Translations under genes and position numbers: made by a program
Origin: Oscillospiraceae bacterium
Lineage (GTDB): Bacteria > Bacillota > Clostridia > Oscillospirales > Oscillospiraceae
Assembly: GCA_017936205.1 (NCBI GenBank)
Contig: JAGBGB010000041.1
Location: 1 to 16,002 of the forward strand
Reading direction: 5' to 3'
Length of the DNA: 16,002 nucleotides
Notes under the pieces: model-generated
Databases searched by the model: none
Told to the model about the DNA's origin: nothing
What the model saw: only the letters and a program-made list of their open reading frames with translations
Shown here: positions 1 through 7,452 of the stretch, piece after piece
Layout: each line of letters opens with the position of its first letter
Numbering within the stretch: position 1 is the stretch's first letter

Positions 1-18
1 ATGGCAGTCCTTAGGTGC

Positions 19-47
19 TTGATTTTATTCTATCCTTTGTGTATAAT
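19..47 (+). promoter_or_regulatory. Sigma-A type promoter of the surface-glycan operon
   Basis: TTGATT at 19-24, a 17-base spacer, and a perfect TATAAT at 42-47. It lies 35 bases ahead of the first start codon of the eight-gene operon, giving a short leader with no room for a riboswitch. No other comparable promoter was seen inside the operon, so it is likely the main promoter. Confidence 0.75.
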
Positions 48-82
48 ACTGTCATATCTATGCTTTTTTCGGAGGAATTCTT

Positions 83-1561
83 ATGATCCGATCTGTTATG
101 GCTGTGTGGAAGGAGAAGAAGCTCTCCTTCTTCCTTGCTCTGATCCCTTGGCTTGCAAGCTTCTTGTTAGAGGGGCGGTTTTTTGTGGTTGCCCGATCTG
201 CCCATTTGCTTACCTATGTGGGCTGCAAGGGGATCCTGCTTGTGGGGCTGTTTCTGTTTGCGGATTTCCTGCTCAGAGCTATCCGTGAGCCCATGGGAGA
301 TTCACGTTACACCCTGCTCTATGCCATGAGCTACTTCCTGATCCTGTTAGGCTGGATGCTGTGGAAGCTGCCTCTGTATTTACAGGGGGACGAGCTGAAC
401 ATTTATATCCAAGCCAAGCAGCTTGATCCTATGGCCTATTGGTTCAACTACTTCACAGGCTGCTACTGGATCAGCTGCGGTATGCTGCTGCCCTTTGAGA
501 TGGGGCCTATTCTGATCAAGCTGCTGCTCCATTCCCTGACTATGGGCTACTGTGCCCAGAGACTGCGGAAGCACAGCTCCGCTGTGTGGGCACTGCTGCT
601 GTACATCCCCTATTTGCAGCCCTTTGTGATGGATCTGGGTGCTTCTGCCCACCGTCTGCCCCTGTACGGCATTCTGTACCTGTTCTTGGCTGCTAAGCTG
701 TTCTTCGATCACAAGGAGCAGAAAAAGCTGGACGGGAAGACTCTGCTTCTCCTCAGTGTAGTGATCGGGATCCTGAGCTACTGGAGAACGGAAGGCATTT
801 ATATGGTAGTTGCAGGTGCGATCCTGATTCCCGTAGCATACCGTTTGCCGGTGAGGAAGCAGCTTTCCCGTCTGTGGAAGCCTGCTGTGTGCTACGTGCT
901 GATCCTGCTGATTTTGGCTCTGCCTCAGTTCGCTGCCTATGCCGATGACAGTAAGCCCTCTATGATGGTTCGTTCTGCACCCTTGTGTGGCTATGCCCTT
1001 GCCAATATGCTCCGCAGCGGGTTGGAAGAAGCAGATATTGAGCCTGCTACCTATGAAGCCATTGATGTTTACATTCCCTTTGAAAAGTTGAGAGAAATGA
1101 ACGCAGTCCAGGGGGATGCTGCCTATTCCCATGCTATGGCGATGGATCTGGCAGATCCCAAGGCAGACTTTGCTGTCCGTGGTGCCTTCTGTGATGCGGT
1201 CAAGGGTTTGATCCTGAAGCATCCCCTGATTTTCCTACGTTCCCAGTGGAACGGCTTCTGCTACACCTCTGCCCAATACAGCTATGAGGGAGATTTGCAG
1301 ACCTTCCTCCGTTATGGGAGCTATCGTCAGTGGCTGCCACTGCTGTTGTGCGGAATTTTCTTGATCTTCGGTCTGCTCCGTAAACGCTTCGTGACCATGC
1401 TGCTGAGTCTGTGTGGACTTGGGAATTGGGCTCTGATCACTGCCCTCATGCCCGCTGCCTATGCGAAATACTTCTATGTAGACTACCTGCTGGGCTACTT
1501 CCTGCTGTTCCTTGGTCTTGCCTGCCTGTTGAGTAGAAGGAAGGAGCAGATCTATGAATAA
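83..1561 (+). CDS. Polytopic membrane glycosyltransferase, GT-C / GtrII-like
   Basis: A 492-residue multi-pass membrane protein with about ten hydrophobic segments. After the early membrane segments it carries an acidic pair D103-E104 in a loop, as expected for the catalytic/metal loop of GT-C enzymes that use lipid-phosphate sugar donors. A W-R-T-E-G-I-Y motif at about 234-240 is typical of this type of membrane transferase. A larger polar domain at about 280-405 probably faces outside. The ATG at 83 is preceded by GGAGG (71-75) with 7-base spacing. The gene overlaps the GtrA-family gene by 8 bases and is followed by a GT2 gene. This is the composition of the GtrA/GtrB/GtrC three-component system, in which the polytopic protein moves the sugar from undecaprenyl phosphate onto a surface polymer or protein. 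The acceptor and the sugar are unknown. Alternative: another GT39/GT-C family, or a polymerase-like membrane protein. Confidence 0.7.
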   Translation: MIRSVMAVWKEKKLSFFLALIPWLASFLLEGRFFVVARSAHLLTYVGCKGILLVGLFLFADFLLRAIREPMGDSRYTLLYAMSYFLILLGWMLWKLPLYLQGDELNIYIQAKQLDPMAYWFNYFTGCYWISCGMLLPFEMGPILIKLLLHSLTMGYCAQRLRKHSSAVWALLLYIPYLQPFVMDLGASAHRLPLYGILYLFLAAKLFFDHKEQKKLDGKTLLLLSVVIGILSYWRTEGIYMVVAGAILIPVAYRLPVRKQLSRLWKPAVCYVLILLILALPQFAAYADDSKPSMMVRSAPLCGYALANMLRSGLEEADIEPATYEAIDVYIPFEKLREMNAVQGDAAYSHAMAMDLADPKADFAVRGAFCDAVKGLILKHPLIFLRSQWNGFCYTSAQYSYEGDLQTFLRYGSYRQWLPLLLCGIFLIFGLLRKRFVTMLLSLCGLGNWALITALMPAAYAKYFYVDYLLGYFLLFLGLACLLSRRKEQIYE

Positions 1562-1964
1562 GCTGCTACGGAAGCTGGGAGCCTTCCTGCTGTTTTCCGG
1601 CATTGGCTGGGTCATAGACTTCGGGATCTATACCCTGCTTACAGGCTTCTTGGACTTCCCGGTGGCAGGAGCCAATTATCTGAGCTCCGTTCCTGCCATT
1701 ACCTTCGTATTCTTCGCCTCTACCAGGAAGACCTTCCTCTGCCGTCCCGACGGACTGAAAAAGGGGCATAAATATCTGATCTATGTGCTCTACCAGCTTC
1801 TGCTGCTGACCACAGTATCCTTCCTCGCACAGTGGTTAGAACCGTTGTTGAGTTCTATTCCTGCTCTCGGAGAGTACTCCAAGCTGTTGGCAAAGATCTG
1901 TATTACCCCTGTGACCATGCTGTGTAATTTCTTCGTGCTGCGACTGATCGCAGAGAAATGGTGA
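1554..1964 (+). CDS. GtrA-family membrane protein (putative lipid-linked sugar flippase)
   Basis: A 136-residue protein with four membrane helices, the normal size for GtrA. The first helix contains the typical F-x-x-x-G-x-x-x-W-x-x-D pattern (FSGIGWVIDFGIY, residues about 14-26), followed by the family's aromatic/basic turn (FVFFASTRKTF). GtrA proteins are thought to flip undecaprenyl-phosphate-linked sugars across the cytoplasmic membrane. The start overlaps the end of the upstream gene by 8 bases (ATGAATAA), which suggests translational coupling. The next gene, a DPM-synthase-like GT2 enzyme, starts 4 bases after its stop. That neighbour is the expected source of the lipid-linked sugar. 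Family assignment is firm; the cargo is not known. Confidence 0.88.
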   Translation: MNKLLRKLGAFLLFSGIGWVIDFGIYTLLTGFLDFPVAGANYLSSVPAITFVFFASTRKTFLCRPDGLKKGHKYLIYVLYQLLLLTTVSFLAQWLEPLLSSIPALGEYSKLLAKICITPVTMLCNFFVLRLIAEKW

Positions 1965-1968
1965 TATT

Positions 1969-2778
1969 ATGGAAAAGATCTTGATCTTCATCCCTATGTA
2001 TAATTGTGAAAAGCAGATCCCCCGTGTACTGGGTCGCATTGCCGCTCTGGGAGAGGAACAAAGCCTCTTTACAGAAGTCCTCATTGTGGACAACCGCAGC
2101 GCAGACCATAGTTTGGAGGCGGCACAGTCTGCTATGCAGGAGCTGTCTATTCCCGTGACCTTGATCCGTAATGTGGAGAACTACAGCTTAGGTGGCTCCC
2201 ACAAGGTCGCCTTCAACTATGGATTGGAGAAGGGCTTTGACTTTGTAGTTGTCCTCCACGGAGACGATCAGGGAGATATTGGGGATCTTGTTCCCCTGCT
2301 GAAGAAGGGAGAGCACAGAGAATTGGATTCTCTCTTAGGCTCTCGCTTCTCCAAGGGCTCTAAATTGGTGAATTACAGCTCCTTCCGCATTTTCGGCAAC
2401 CATGTATTCAATCTGTTTGCCTCAGTCTGTGCCGGACGGCGGATCTATGATTTAGGCTCCGGACTGAATATTTACAAAACAAGCTATTTGAAGGATCGGT
2501 TCTATAGGCCCTTCCCCAATGATCTGAGCTTCAATGTCTTCCTGCTGCTGTACGGCATCTATGCAAAATCTTCCTTCCGTTTCTTCCCCCTGTGCTGGCG
2601 AGAGGAGGATCAGATCAGCAACGCCCGACTGTGGAAGCAGACCAAGAGGATGCTCAAGCTGCTGTTTACCTATGTATTCCGCAGAAAGACTGTCTTCTCC
2701 GGGAAGAAAACGGAATACAGCCGCATCCAATACCGTTATGAGATCATAGCACGGAAGGAGGGCTCTTCATGCATCTGA
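1969..2778 (+). CDS. Family 2 glycosyltransferase, DPM-synthase/GtrB-like
   Basis: A 269-residue GT2 enzyme with a GT-A fold. The N-terminal strand and nucleotide-binding region (I-P-M-Y-N at 8-12, V-D-N-R-S with D41) is followed by the acidic metal/donor motif H-G-D-D-Q-G-D at 97-103. A G-S-R-F-S-K-G motif follows, as in polyprenyl-phosphate mannose/glucose synthases. It should use a nucleotide sugar to make a polyprenyl-phosphate sugar at the inner membrane face. Unlike classical GtrB it has no clear pair of C-terminal membrane helices; the tail is basic and may bind the membrane peripherally. It lies 4 bases after the GtrA-family gene and overlaps the nucleotidyltransferase gene by 10 bases. 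Sugar specificity cannot be read from the sequence. Confidence 0.85.
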   Translation: MEKILIFIPMYNCEKQIPRVLGRIAALGEEQSLFTEVLIVDNRSADHSLEAAQSAMQELSIPVTLIRNVENYSLGGSHKVAFNYGLEKGFDFVVVLHGDDQGDIGDLVPLLKKGEHRELDSLLGSRFSKGSKLVNYSSFRIFGNHVFNLFASVCAGRRIYDLGSGLNIYKTSYLKDRFYRPFPNDLSFNVFLLLYGIYAKSSFRFFPLCWREEDQISNARLWKQTKRMLKLLFTYVFRRKTVFSGKKTEYSRIQYRYEIIARKEGSSCI

Positions 2779-3500
2779 TCATGCCTATGGGAGGAGCGGG
2801 AACCCGTTTCTTTGACAAGGGCTTTGAGTGCCCTAAGCCTCTGTTGGAGCTGTTGGGGAAGCCCTTTTTCTATTGGGCGACCCAGTCTGTTTTAAAGAGC
2901 ATAGCTGTAGAAAGTCTCACCTTTGTGGTCCTACAGGAGCACATTGACCGCTTTTCTATTGATCAAAAAATATTGGAATACTACCCACAGGCACAGATCG
3001 TGGTGCTGCCCAAGGTGCTGCCCGGTGCGGTGCTGACCTGTCTGGCAGGGATCGAGGGCTTAGAGCCCTCTGCCTCTGTGCTGTTTAATGACTGTGATCA
3101 TGCCTTCGGCGCTTCAAAGCTCGCTGCCTTCCTGAAAGAAGGGAATGAGGCAGAGGGGGCTCTGCTGACCTTCCGATCTCAGGAGCCCAAGTTCAGCTTC
3201 TTGGCATACAGGGAGGATGGCTTCGTCAGCCATACCGTGGAGAAGCAGGTCATCAGCTCGGATGCCATCTGCGGTGCCTATTACTTCCGTAGTGTGGGAC
3301 AGTTCCGGGAGGCTGCGGAGCGCTACCTTACAAGCTGCACCTATCGGGAATTCTTCATGAGCGGAGTCTATAACGAGCTGATCCGTGCCGGTGGAAGGGT
3401 ACGGGGCTTGCAGGTAGACTTCCATGTTCCCTTCGGTACCCCCGAGGAGTATTATGCGGCGGAGCAGGAAGGAGAGCTTCTGCGGAGGCTGCTAAAATGA
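2769..3500 (+). CDS. Sugar/alcohol-phosphate nucleotidyltransferase
   Basis: A 243-residue protein of the NTP_transferase family. The signature loop is complete: G-G-A-G-T-R at 8-13, then P-K-P with K23. The metal-binding N-D-C-D-H lies at 107-111 (D108 and D110). It should couple an NTP to a phosphorylated sugar or alcohol, releasing pyrophosphate. The length is short, with no left-handed beta-helix or second domain, so it resembles LicC-type cytidylyltransferases and capsule-locus nucleotidyltransferases more than bifunctional GlmU. The start overlaps the GT2 gene by 10 bases and the stop overlaps the kinase-fusion gene in ATGA. The adjacent kinase and phosphatase suggest that it activates a substrate phosphorylated within the same operon. 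The nucleotide and substrate are not known. Confidence 0.82.
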   Translation: MHLIMPMGGAGTRFFDKGFECPKPLLELLGKPFFYWATQSVLKSIAVESLTFVVLQEHIDRFSIDQKILEYYPQAQIVVLPKVLPGAVLTCLAGIEGLEPSASVLFNDCDHAFGASKLAAFLKEGNEAEGALLTFRSQEPKFSFLAYREDGFVSHTVEKQVISSDAICGAYYFRSVGQFREAAERYLTSCTYREFFMSGVYNELIRAGGRVRGLQVDFHVPFGTPEEYYAAEQEGELLRRLLK

Positions 3501-5404
3501 TCGGACTGTATCTGGTGCTTGCCATTGGCTTGCTGACTCTGGGACATTTGTGCAAGGCTCACCGTTGGAGACTGTTTACCTCTGTGTATGAAACTCTGCC
3601 CGCCCACTGTCTGATCACCTCCCTGTCTGCAGGCTATTTGATCAACTTCTTCGTCCCCTTCCATATGGGGGACCTGTTCCGCATATGGTTTGCAGGACGG
3701 AGAATGAAGAACGGCTACGGCTATGCCTCTGCAACGGTGATCGTGGATCGCTGTCTGGATGTGCTCTGTGTCACAGGGATCTTTCTGCTTCTGTGGCTGT
3801 CAGAGCCTACAGCTGCCCTCCGCCGGATCACTGTGACCTACGGGATCATGCTGGGACTGATCCTGATCCTGTTTTTCTTGGGGATCTTCTGGAATCGGGG
3901 CTTCAAGCAGCTGGCACTGTCCTTCTGCTCTATTTTTAATGAAGCCATTCAGTTCCGCCTGCTGTTCTTCCTCTGGTCTCTGATCTCCTCCTTTAAGGAT
4001 GTGTTCCGCAAGGTGTCCTTCTGGAAGCTGCTGCTGGACAGCCTGCTGATGTGGGGTGCTTATTTGGCATCCTACTTCTTCCTTGGGAAGACGCTGCAAC
4101 AATTGGGCTATGCTATGGGACTGCGGGAATGTTTTAGCCTGATCTTTGGCGGAAGCGCCCTATTCGGCTCCACCTTCCTGTCTACCACCGGATTGCTGCA
4201 GCCCTTTGCGGAGCTGCTGCTGTGCCTGTATATTCTTCTGCCCCTGCCCTTGCTGCTGTGTGGCTCTTTGCTCCACTCCCGAAAGGAGCCCACATGCAGA
4301 GCCTCCCTCCTGCTGCCCCATCGGAAGCCGGAGGAACAGCTTCACTTCCTCCATCTGTATTTTGAAGGAAATCAGCGGCAAGCCCTCCACGAATATCTGA
4401 ATATGAATGCGGATGCCGCCATTCTTCGGGACTATTCCTCCGGCTCCGATGCTACTACCATGCTGTGCTTGCGGGATAATGAGACGGTATTCCGAAAATA
4501 TGCCTTCGGTACTGCAGCGGTGAAGTTAGAGGAGCAGGCGCAGTGGATCAAGTCCCTGTCCCACAAGCTGCCTCTGCCGGAGATCTCTATGGAGAAGCAC
4601 GGAACAGACTCCTTCTGCTACGATATGCGCTACCCCAAGCCGGGTATGGGGCTGTTCCAGTACATATATTGCCATTCCGTAGAGGAAAGCTGGTCTGTTT
4701 TAGAGCAGGTCTTAGAGGATCTGTGTGAAAAGCTCTATCCCAAGGAGGGAGAGCCTGTCTCTCAGACTGCCATTGCAGACTATGTGAAAACGAAGGTGGA
4801 AGCCAATGTTCGGAGTATTTGTCAGAGCAAGATCCTACGACCTCTGACAGAGACGGATCATATTATGATCAACGGTGTGAAATATCGGAACCTGCCTCTG
4901 CTCCTTCCCCTCCTGAGCAAGGAGCGGCTGAGTCGGATCTTTGCACAGGATCCCCGATCTGAGGTTCACGGAGATCTGACCTTAGAGAACATCATCTGCT
5001 ACACCCAGCCGGAGGAAGGGAAACCCTATTATCTCATCGATCCCAACCCCGGCAATCCTGTTAAGAGTCCCTACATTGACTTCGCCAAGCTGCTCCAGTC
5101 CCTCCACGGAAAGTATGAATTTTTAGAAACCTGCCACCCCACCCATATGGAGGAGGGGAAGATCCAGTTCCTGCTGCCGGATTCTCCCCAATCAAGGCAG
5201 ATCTACAGCAAGCTTCGAGAATGGTTAGAAGCTCATTTTCCACCGGAGGCGGTATGCAGCATTTACCACCATGAACTGATCCACTGGCTCCGCCTTATGC
5301 CCTACCGCCTGAGACGGAACGAAAACACTGCACCATGCTACTATGCTGCTATGATTCTTGTTATGAATGATATCGCTGATCTATATGGAGAGAACGGAGT
5401 ATGA
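3497..5404 (+). CDS. Fusion: LPG-synthase-type membrane domain + APH/choline-kinase-like kinase
   Basis: A 635-residue two-part protein. Residues about 1-265 hold roughly seven membrane helices and match the lysylphosphatidylglycerol-synthase TM (UPF0104/flippase-like) family. The family's core pattern is visible at about 44-78: a polar-proline turn (N-F-F-V-P-F-H-M-G-D-L-F-R), R-R, then V-D-R-C-L-D. Residues about 290-635 form a soluble kinase-like domain. K334 is a candidate ATP-binding lysine, the catalytic loop is H491-G-D493-x4-N498, and the metal motif D515-P-N-P-G lies 22 residues after D493. These are the diagnostic residues of aminoglycoside phosphotransferase/choline kinase (LicA-like) enzymes and all are intact. 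Likely role: phosphorylating a small hydroxylated molecule at the membrane, possibly linked to lipid or intermediate transport. ATGA overlaps on both sides tie it to the nucleotidyltransferase and the HAD phosphatase. No frameshift is needed, and the two domains run continuously. Confidence 0.8.
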   Translation: MIGLYLVLAIGLLTLGHLCKAHRWRLFTSVYETLPAHCLITSLSAGYLINFFVPFHMGDLFRIWFAGRRMKNGYGYASATVIVDRCLDVLCVTGIFLLLWLSEPTAALRRITVTYGIMLGLILILFFLGIFWNRGFKQLALSFCSIFNEAIQFRLLFFLWSLISSFKDVFRKVSFWKLLLDSLLMWGAYLASYFFLGKTLQQLGYAMGLRECFSLIFGGSALFGSTFLSTTGLLQPFAELLLCLYILLPLPLLLCGSLLHSRKEPTCRASLLLPHRKPEEQLHFLHLYFEGNQRQALHEYLNMNADAAILRDYSSGSDATTMLCLRDNETVFRKYAFGTAAVKLEEQAQWIKSLSHKLPLPEISMEKHGTDSFCYDMRYPKPGMGLFQYIYCHSVEESWSVLEQVLEDLCEKLYPKEGEPVSQTAIADYVKTKVEANVRSICQSKILRPLTETDHIMINGVKYRNLPLLLPLLSKERLSRIFAQDPRSEVHGDLTLENIICYTQPEEGKPYYLIDPNPGNPVKSPYIDFAKLLQSLHGKYEFLETCHPTHMEEGKIQFLLPDSPQSRQIYSKLREWLEAHFPPEAVCSIYHHELIHWLRLMPYRLRRNENTAPCYYAAMILVMNDIADLYGENGV

Positions 5405-5976
5405 AAAATAAACTGGCTATTTTTGATCTGGACGGAACCTTGTTCGATACGGTTCCCGCAAACTTTGCCGCCTATGAAAGGGTGCTGCGGAAGTACGGCT
5501 TCTCCCTGAATGAAGCATACTTCGCCAAGCACTGCAACGGTAGATATTACAAAGACTTTCTGCCGGAGATCATCGGCTCAGATCCGGAGCTGCTGGAACG
5601 GATCCATCAAGAGAAAATCGCCTGTTACCCTGATTTCTTCCCTAAAATTCGGGAAAACAGGGCACTGTTCTCCCTATTAGAGGCTCTTTCTCCTACCTAT
5701 CACATTGCTCTGGTCAGCACCGCTGCCAAGAAAAGTGTTTATGAGATCTTAGAGCTGTTCCATCGGAAGGACTGCTTTGAACTGATCCTGACCCAAGCAG
5801 AGGTGCCTCGGAAAAAGCCTGCTCCCGATGGCTTCCTTATGGCAATGGAGCATTTCTCCCTGTCCCCGGAGCAGACCATCATCTTCGAGGATTCCCCGGA
5901 GGGCATTGCCGCCGCCAAAGCAAGCGGAGCCCAGTGCTTCGTGATCCCTTCCATCGCCCCATACTATATCATGTAG
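5401..5976 (+). CDS. HAD-superfamily phosphatase, beta-phosphoglucomutase-like subfamily
   Basis: A 191-residue HAD hydrolase with all four motifs. Motif I is F-D9-L-D11-G-T (nucleophile D9, acid/base D11), motif II is S106-T-A-A, motif III is the lysine in K-K-P-A-P-D at 138-143, and motif IV is E163-D164-S-P-E-G. The helical cap lies between motifs I and II (about 17-85), as in phosphoglycolate phosphatase/beta-PGM-like enzymes. It starts in a 4-base ATGA overlap with the kinase-fusion gene and ends 13 bases ahead of the MBOAT start. It may dephosphorylate an intermediate of the nucleotide-activated precursor, or recycle phosphorylated by-products. The exact substrate is not visible, and a mutase function cannot be excluded from sequence alone. 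Confidence 0.85.
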   Translation: MKNKLAIFDLDGTLFDTVPANFAAYERVLRKYGFSLNEAYFAKHCNGRYYKDFLPEIIGSDPELLERIHQEKIACYPDFFPKIRENRALFSLLEALSPTYHIALVSTAAKKSVYEILELFHRKDCFELILTQAEVPRKKPAPDGFLMAMEHFSLSPEQTIIFEDSPEGIAAAKASGAQCFVIPSIAPYYIM

Positions 5977-5989
5977 ATTGGAGATGCCT

Positions 5990-7441
5990 ATGTCACTGAT
6001 ATCACTGAGTTTTCTGGCATTTATGACTGTGGCTTTTCTGGGGTATTTCATTCTGCCCATGAAGCTGCGGCCCTACTTCCTGCTGCTGGCAAGCCTGTTC
6101 TTCTATTCTTGCTTCGGTTGGAAGGCCTTCTTCTACTTGGGCTTCACCACTTTGAGCAGCTTTTTCCTCAGTCTGTGGATGCCGAAGGCGAAGCCCTCTG
6201 TAAAAAAGCTCCTGCTGATCCTGTCCCTTGTGCTGAATTTGGGCTTACTGATCCTTGTAAAGTATCTGAACTTCACTTTAGATCTGGTATTTGGGCTGTT
6301 TGGTGCAGAGGCGCCGGTGCTGTCTATTTTGGTTCCCTTGGGCATTGCCTTCTATACCATGCAGGCAGTCAGCTACTGTGTGGATGTGTATAAGGGGAAG
6401 TATGCCCCTGAGAGAAGCTTCTGCAAATATCTCCTCTATATGAGCTACTTCCCCATTATTATGCAGGGGCCGATCTCCCGTTATGATCAGCTGGGCTCTC
6501 AGGTGTTTACCCCTCACCGTTTCTCCTTTGATAGACTAAAGGCAGGTCTGTGTTTGGCTCTGTTCGGCTTCTTCAAGAAAATGGTCATTGCAGATCGGGC
6601 TGCCATACTGGTGGATCAGGTTTTTGGAAGCTACCTGTCCCACAGCGGCATGGAGTTGTTGATCGCCGCTGTTTTGTATACCATCCAGATCTATGCAGAT
6701 TTCTCCGGCTGTGTGGATATTTGCCGAGGGGTATCTCAGGTTCTGGGGATCGAGCTGGCGGAAAACTTCAAGCATCCCTATTTTTCCGTTTCCATTAAGG
6801 ACTTCTGGCGCAGATGGCACTGCTCCCTGTCCTCCTGGTTCCGGGATTACATCTACATTCCCTTAGGCGGCAGTCGGAGAGGGACGGGACGGAAGTATCT
6901 GAACCTGACCGTGGTGTTCTTAGTCAGTGGCCTGTGGCACGGTGTAGGTCTGCAATTCATTGCATGGGGACTGCTCCATGCAGGCTACCAGATCTTCGGA
7001 GAGCTGAGTTCCGACCTCCGATACAGGCTGTATGACCGCTGCAGGATCAACAGAAGCAGCAGACTTTTCCGTCTGGGGCAGCAGATCTTCACCTTCGGTC
7101 TGTTAGTGATCTCTTGGATCTTTTTCCGTGCCCCCTCGCTCTCTTCTGCTCTGTATATCCTCAAAACCATTGCCCTGCAGCTGGATCCCTTCTTCCTCCT
7201 GCGTGGACCCTTCCCCAATTTGGGACTGGATTCCAAGGACCTTCTGGTGTTCCTCCTTGCAGTGGCTGTGCTCTGGGTGGTTTCCCTGCTGCAGCAGAAG
7301 GGTTTCCTACGACAGCGAGTGGAGAAGCAGAGCTTCTTGATCCGTTATCCTGTGTATCTCATAGCTATTTTTGTCATTCTGATCTTCGGAATCTACGGCC
7401 CCGGCTATGATGTGGCACAATTCATCTATATGCAGTTCTAA
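5990..7441 (+). CDS. MBOAT-family membrane O-acyltransferase (AlgI/DltB-like)
   Basis: A 483-residue polytopic protein from the ATG at 5990, which is preceded by GGAG (5980-5983) with 6-base spacing. TTG at 5978 and ATG at 5984 are in frame but have worse spacing. About eleven membrane segments are visible. The AlgI/DltB region has W-R-R-W-H (H277), then an aromatic/basic stretch ending P-L-G-G, and the family's invariant histidine in L-W-H-G at H317, with a second histidine at H330. Such proteins pass acyl groups (often acetyl) across the membrane to exported polymers, usually with an SGNH partner, which is the next gene 11 bases downstream. Here it probably O-acylates the glycan built by the operon. 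Length and motifs are normal for the family. Confidence 0.92.
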   Translation: MSLISLSFLAFMTVAFLGYFILPMKLRPYFLLLASLFFYSCFGWKAFFYLGFTTLSSFFLSLWMPKAKPSVKKLLLILSLVLNLGLLILVKYLNFTLDLVFGLFGAEAPVLSILVPLGIAFYTMQAVSYCVDVYKGKYAPERSFCKYLLYMSYFPIIMQGPISRYDQLGSQVFTPHRFSFDRLKAGLCLALFGFFKKMVIADRAAILVDQVFGSYLSHSGMELLIAAVLYTIQIYADFSGCVDICRGVSQVLGIELAENFKHPYFSVSIKDFWRRWHCSLSSWFRDYIYIPLGGSRRGTGRKYLNLTVVFLVSGLWHGVGLQFIAWGLLHAGYQIFGELSSDLRYRLYDRCRINRSSRLFRLGQQIFTFGLLVISWIFFRAPSLSSALYILKTIALQLDPFFLLRGPFPNLGLDSKDLLVFLLAVAVLWVVSLLQQKGFLRQRVEKQSFLIRYPVYLIAIFVILIFGIYGPGYDVAQFIYMQF

Positions 7442-7452
7442 GGAGGGCAGCT

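Noticed and set aside
1..288. Open frame beginning at the first base, overlapping the start of the membrane gene
   Set aside because: It spans the promoter and ribosome site of the operon and is Cys/Pro-rich with no domain. The frame starting at 83 is clearly the real one.
380..1222. Long minus-strand open frame of 280 codons opposite the first membrane gene
   Set aside because: It lies wholly antisense to a well-supported gene, has no ribosome site or promoter, and its Gln/His-rich product has no recognisable domain.
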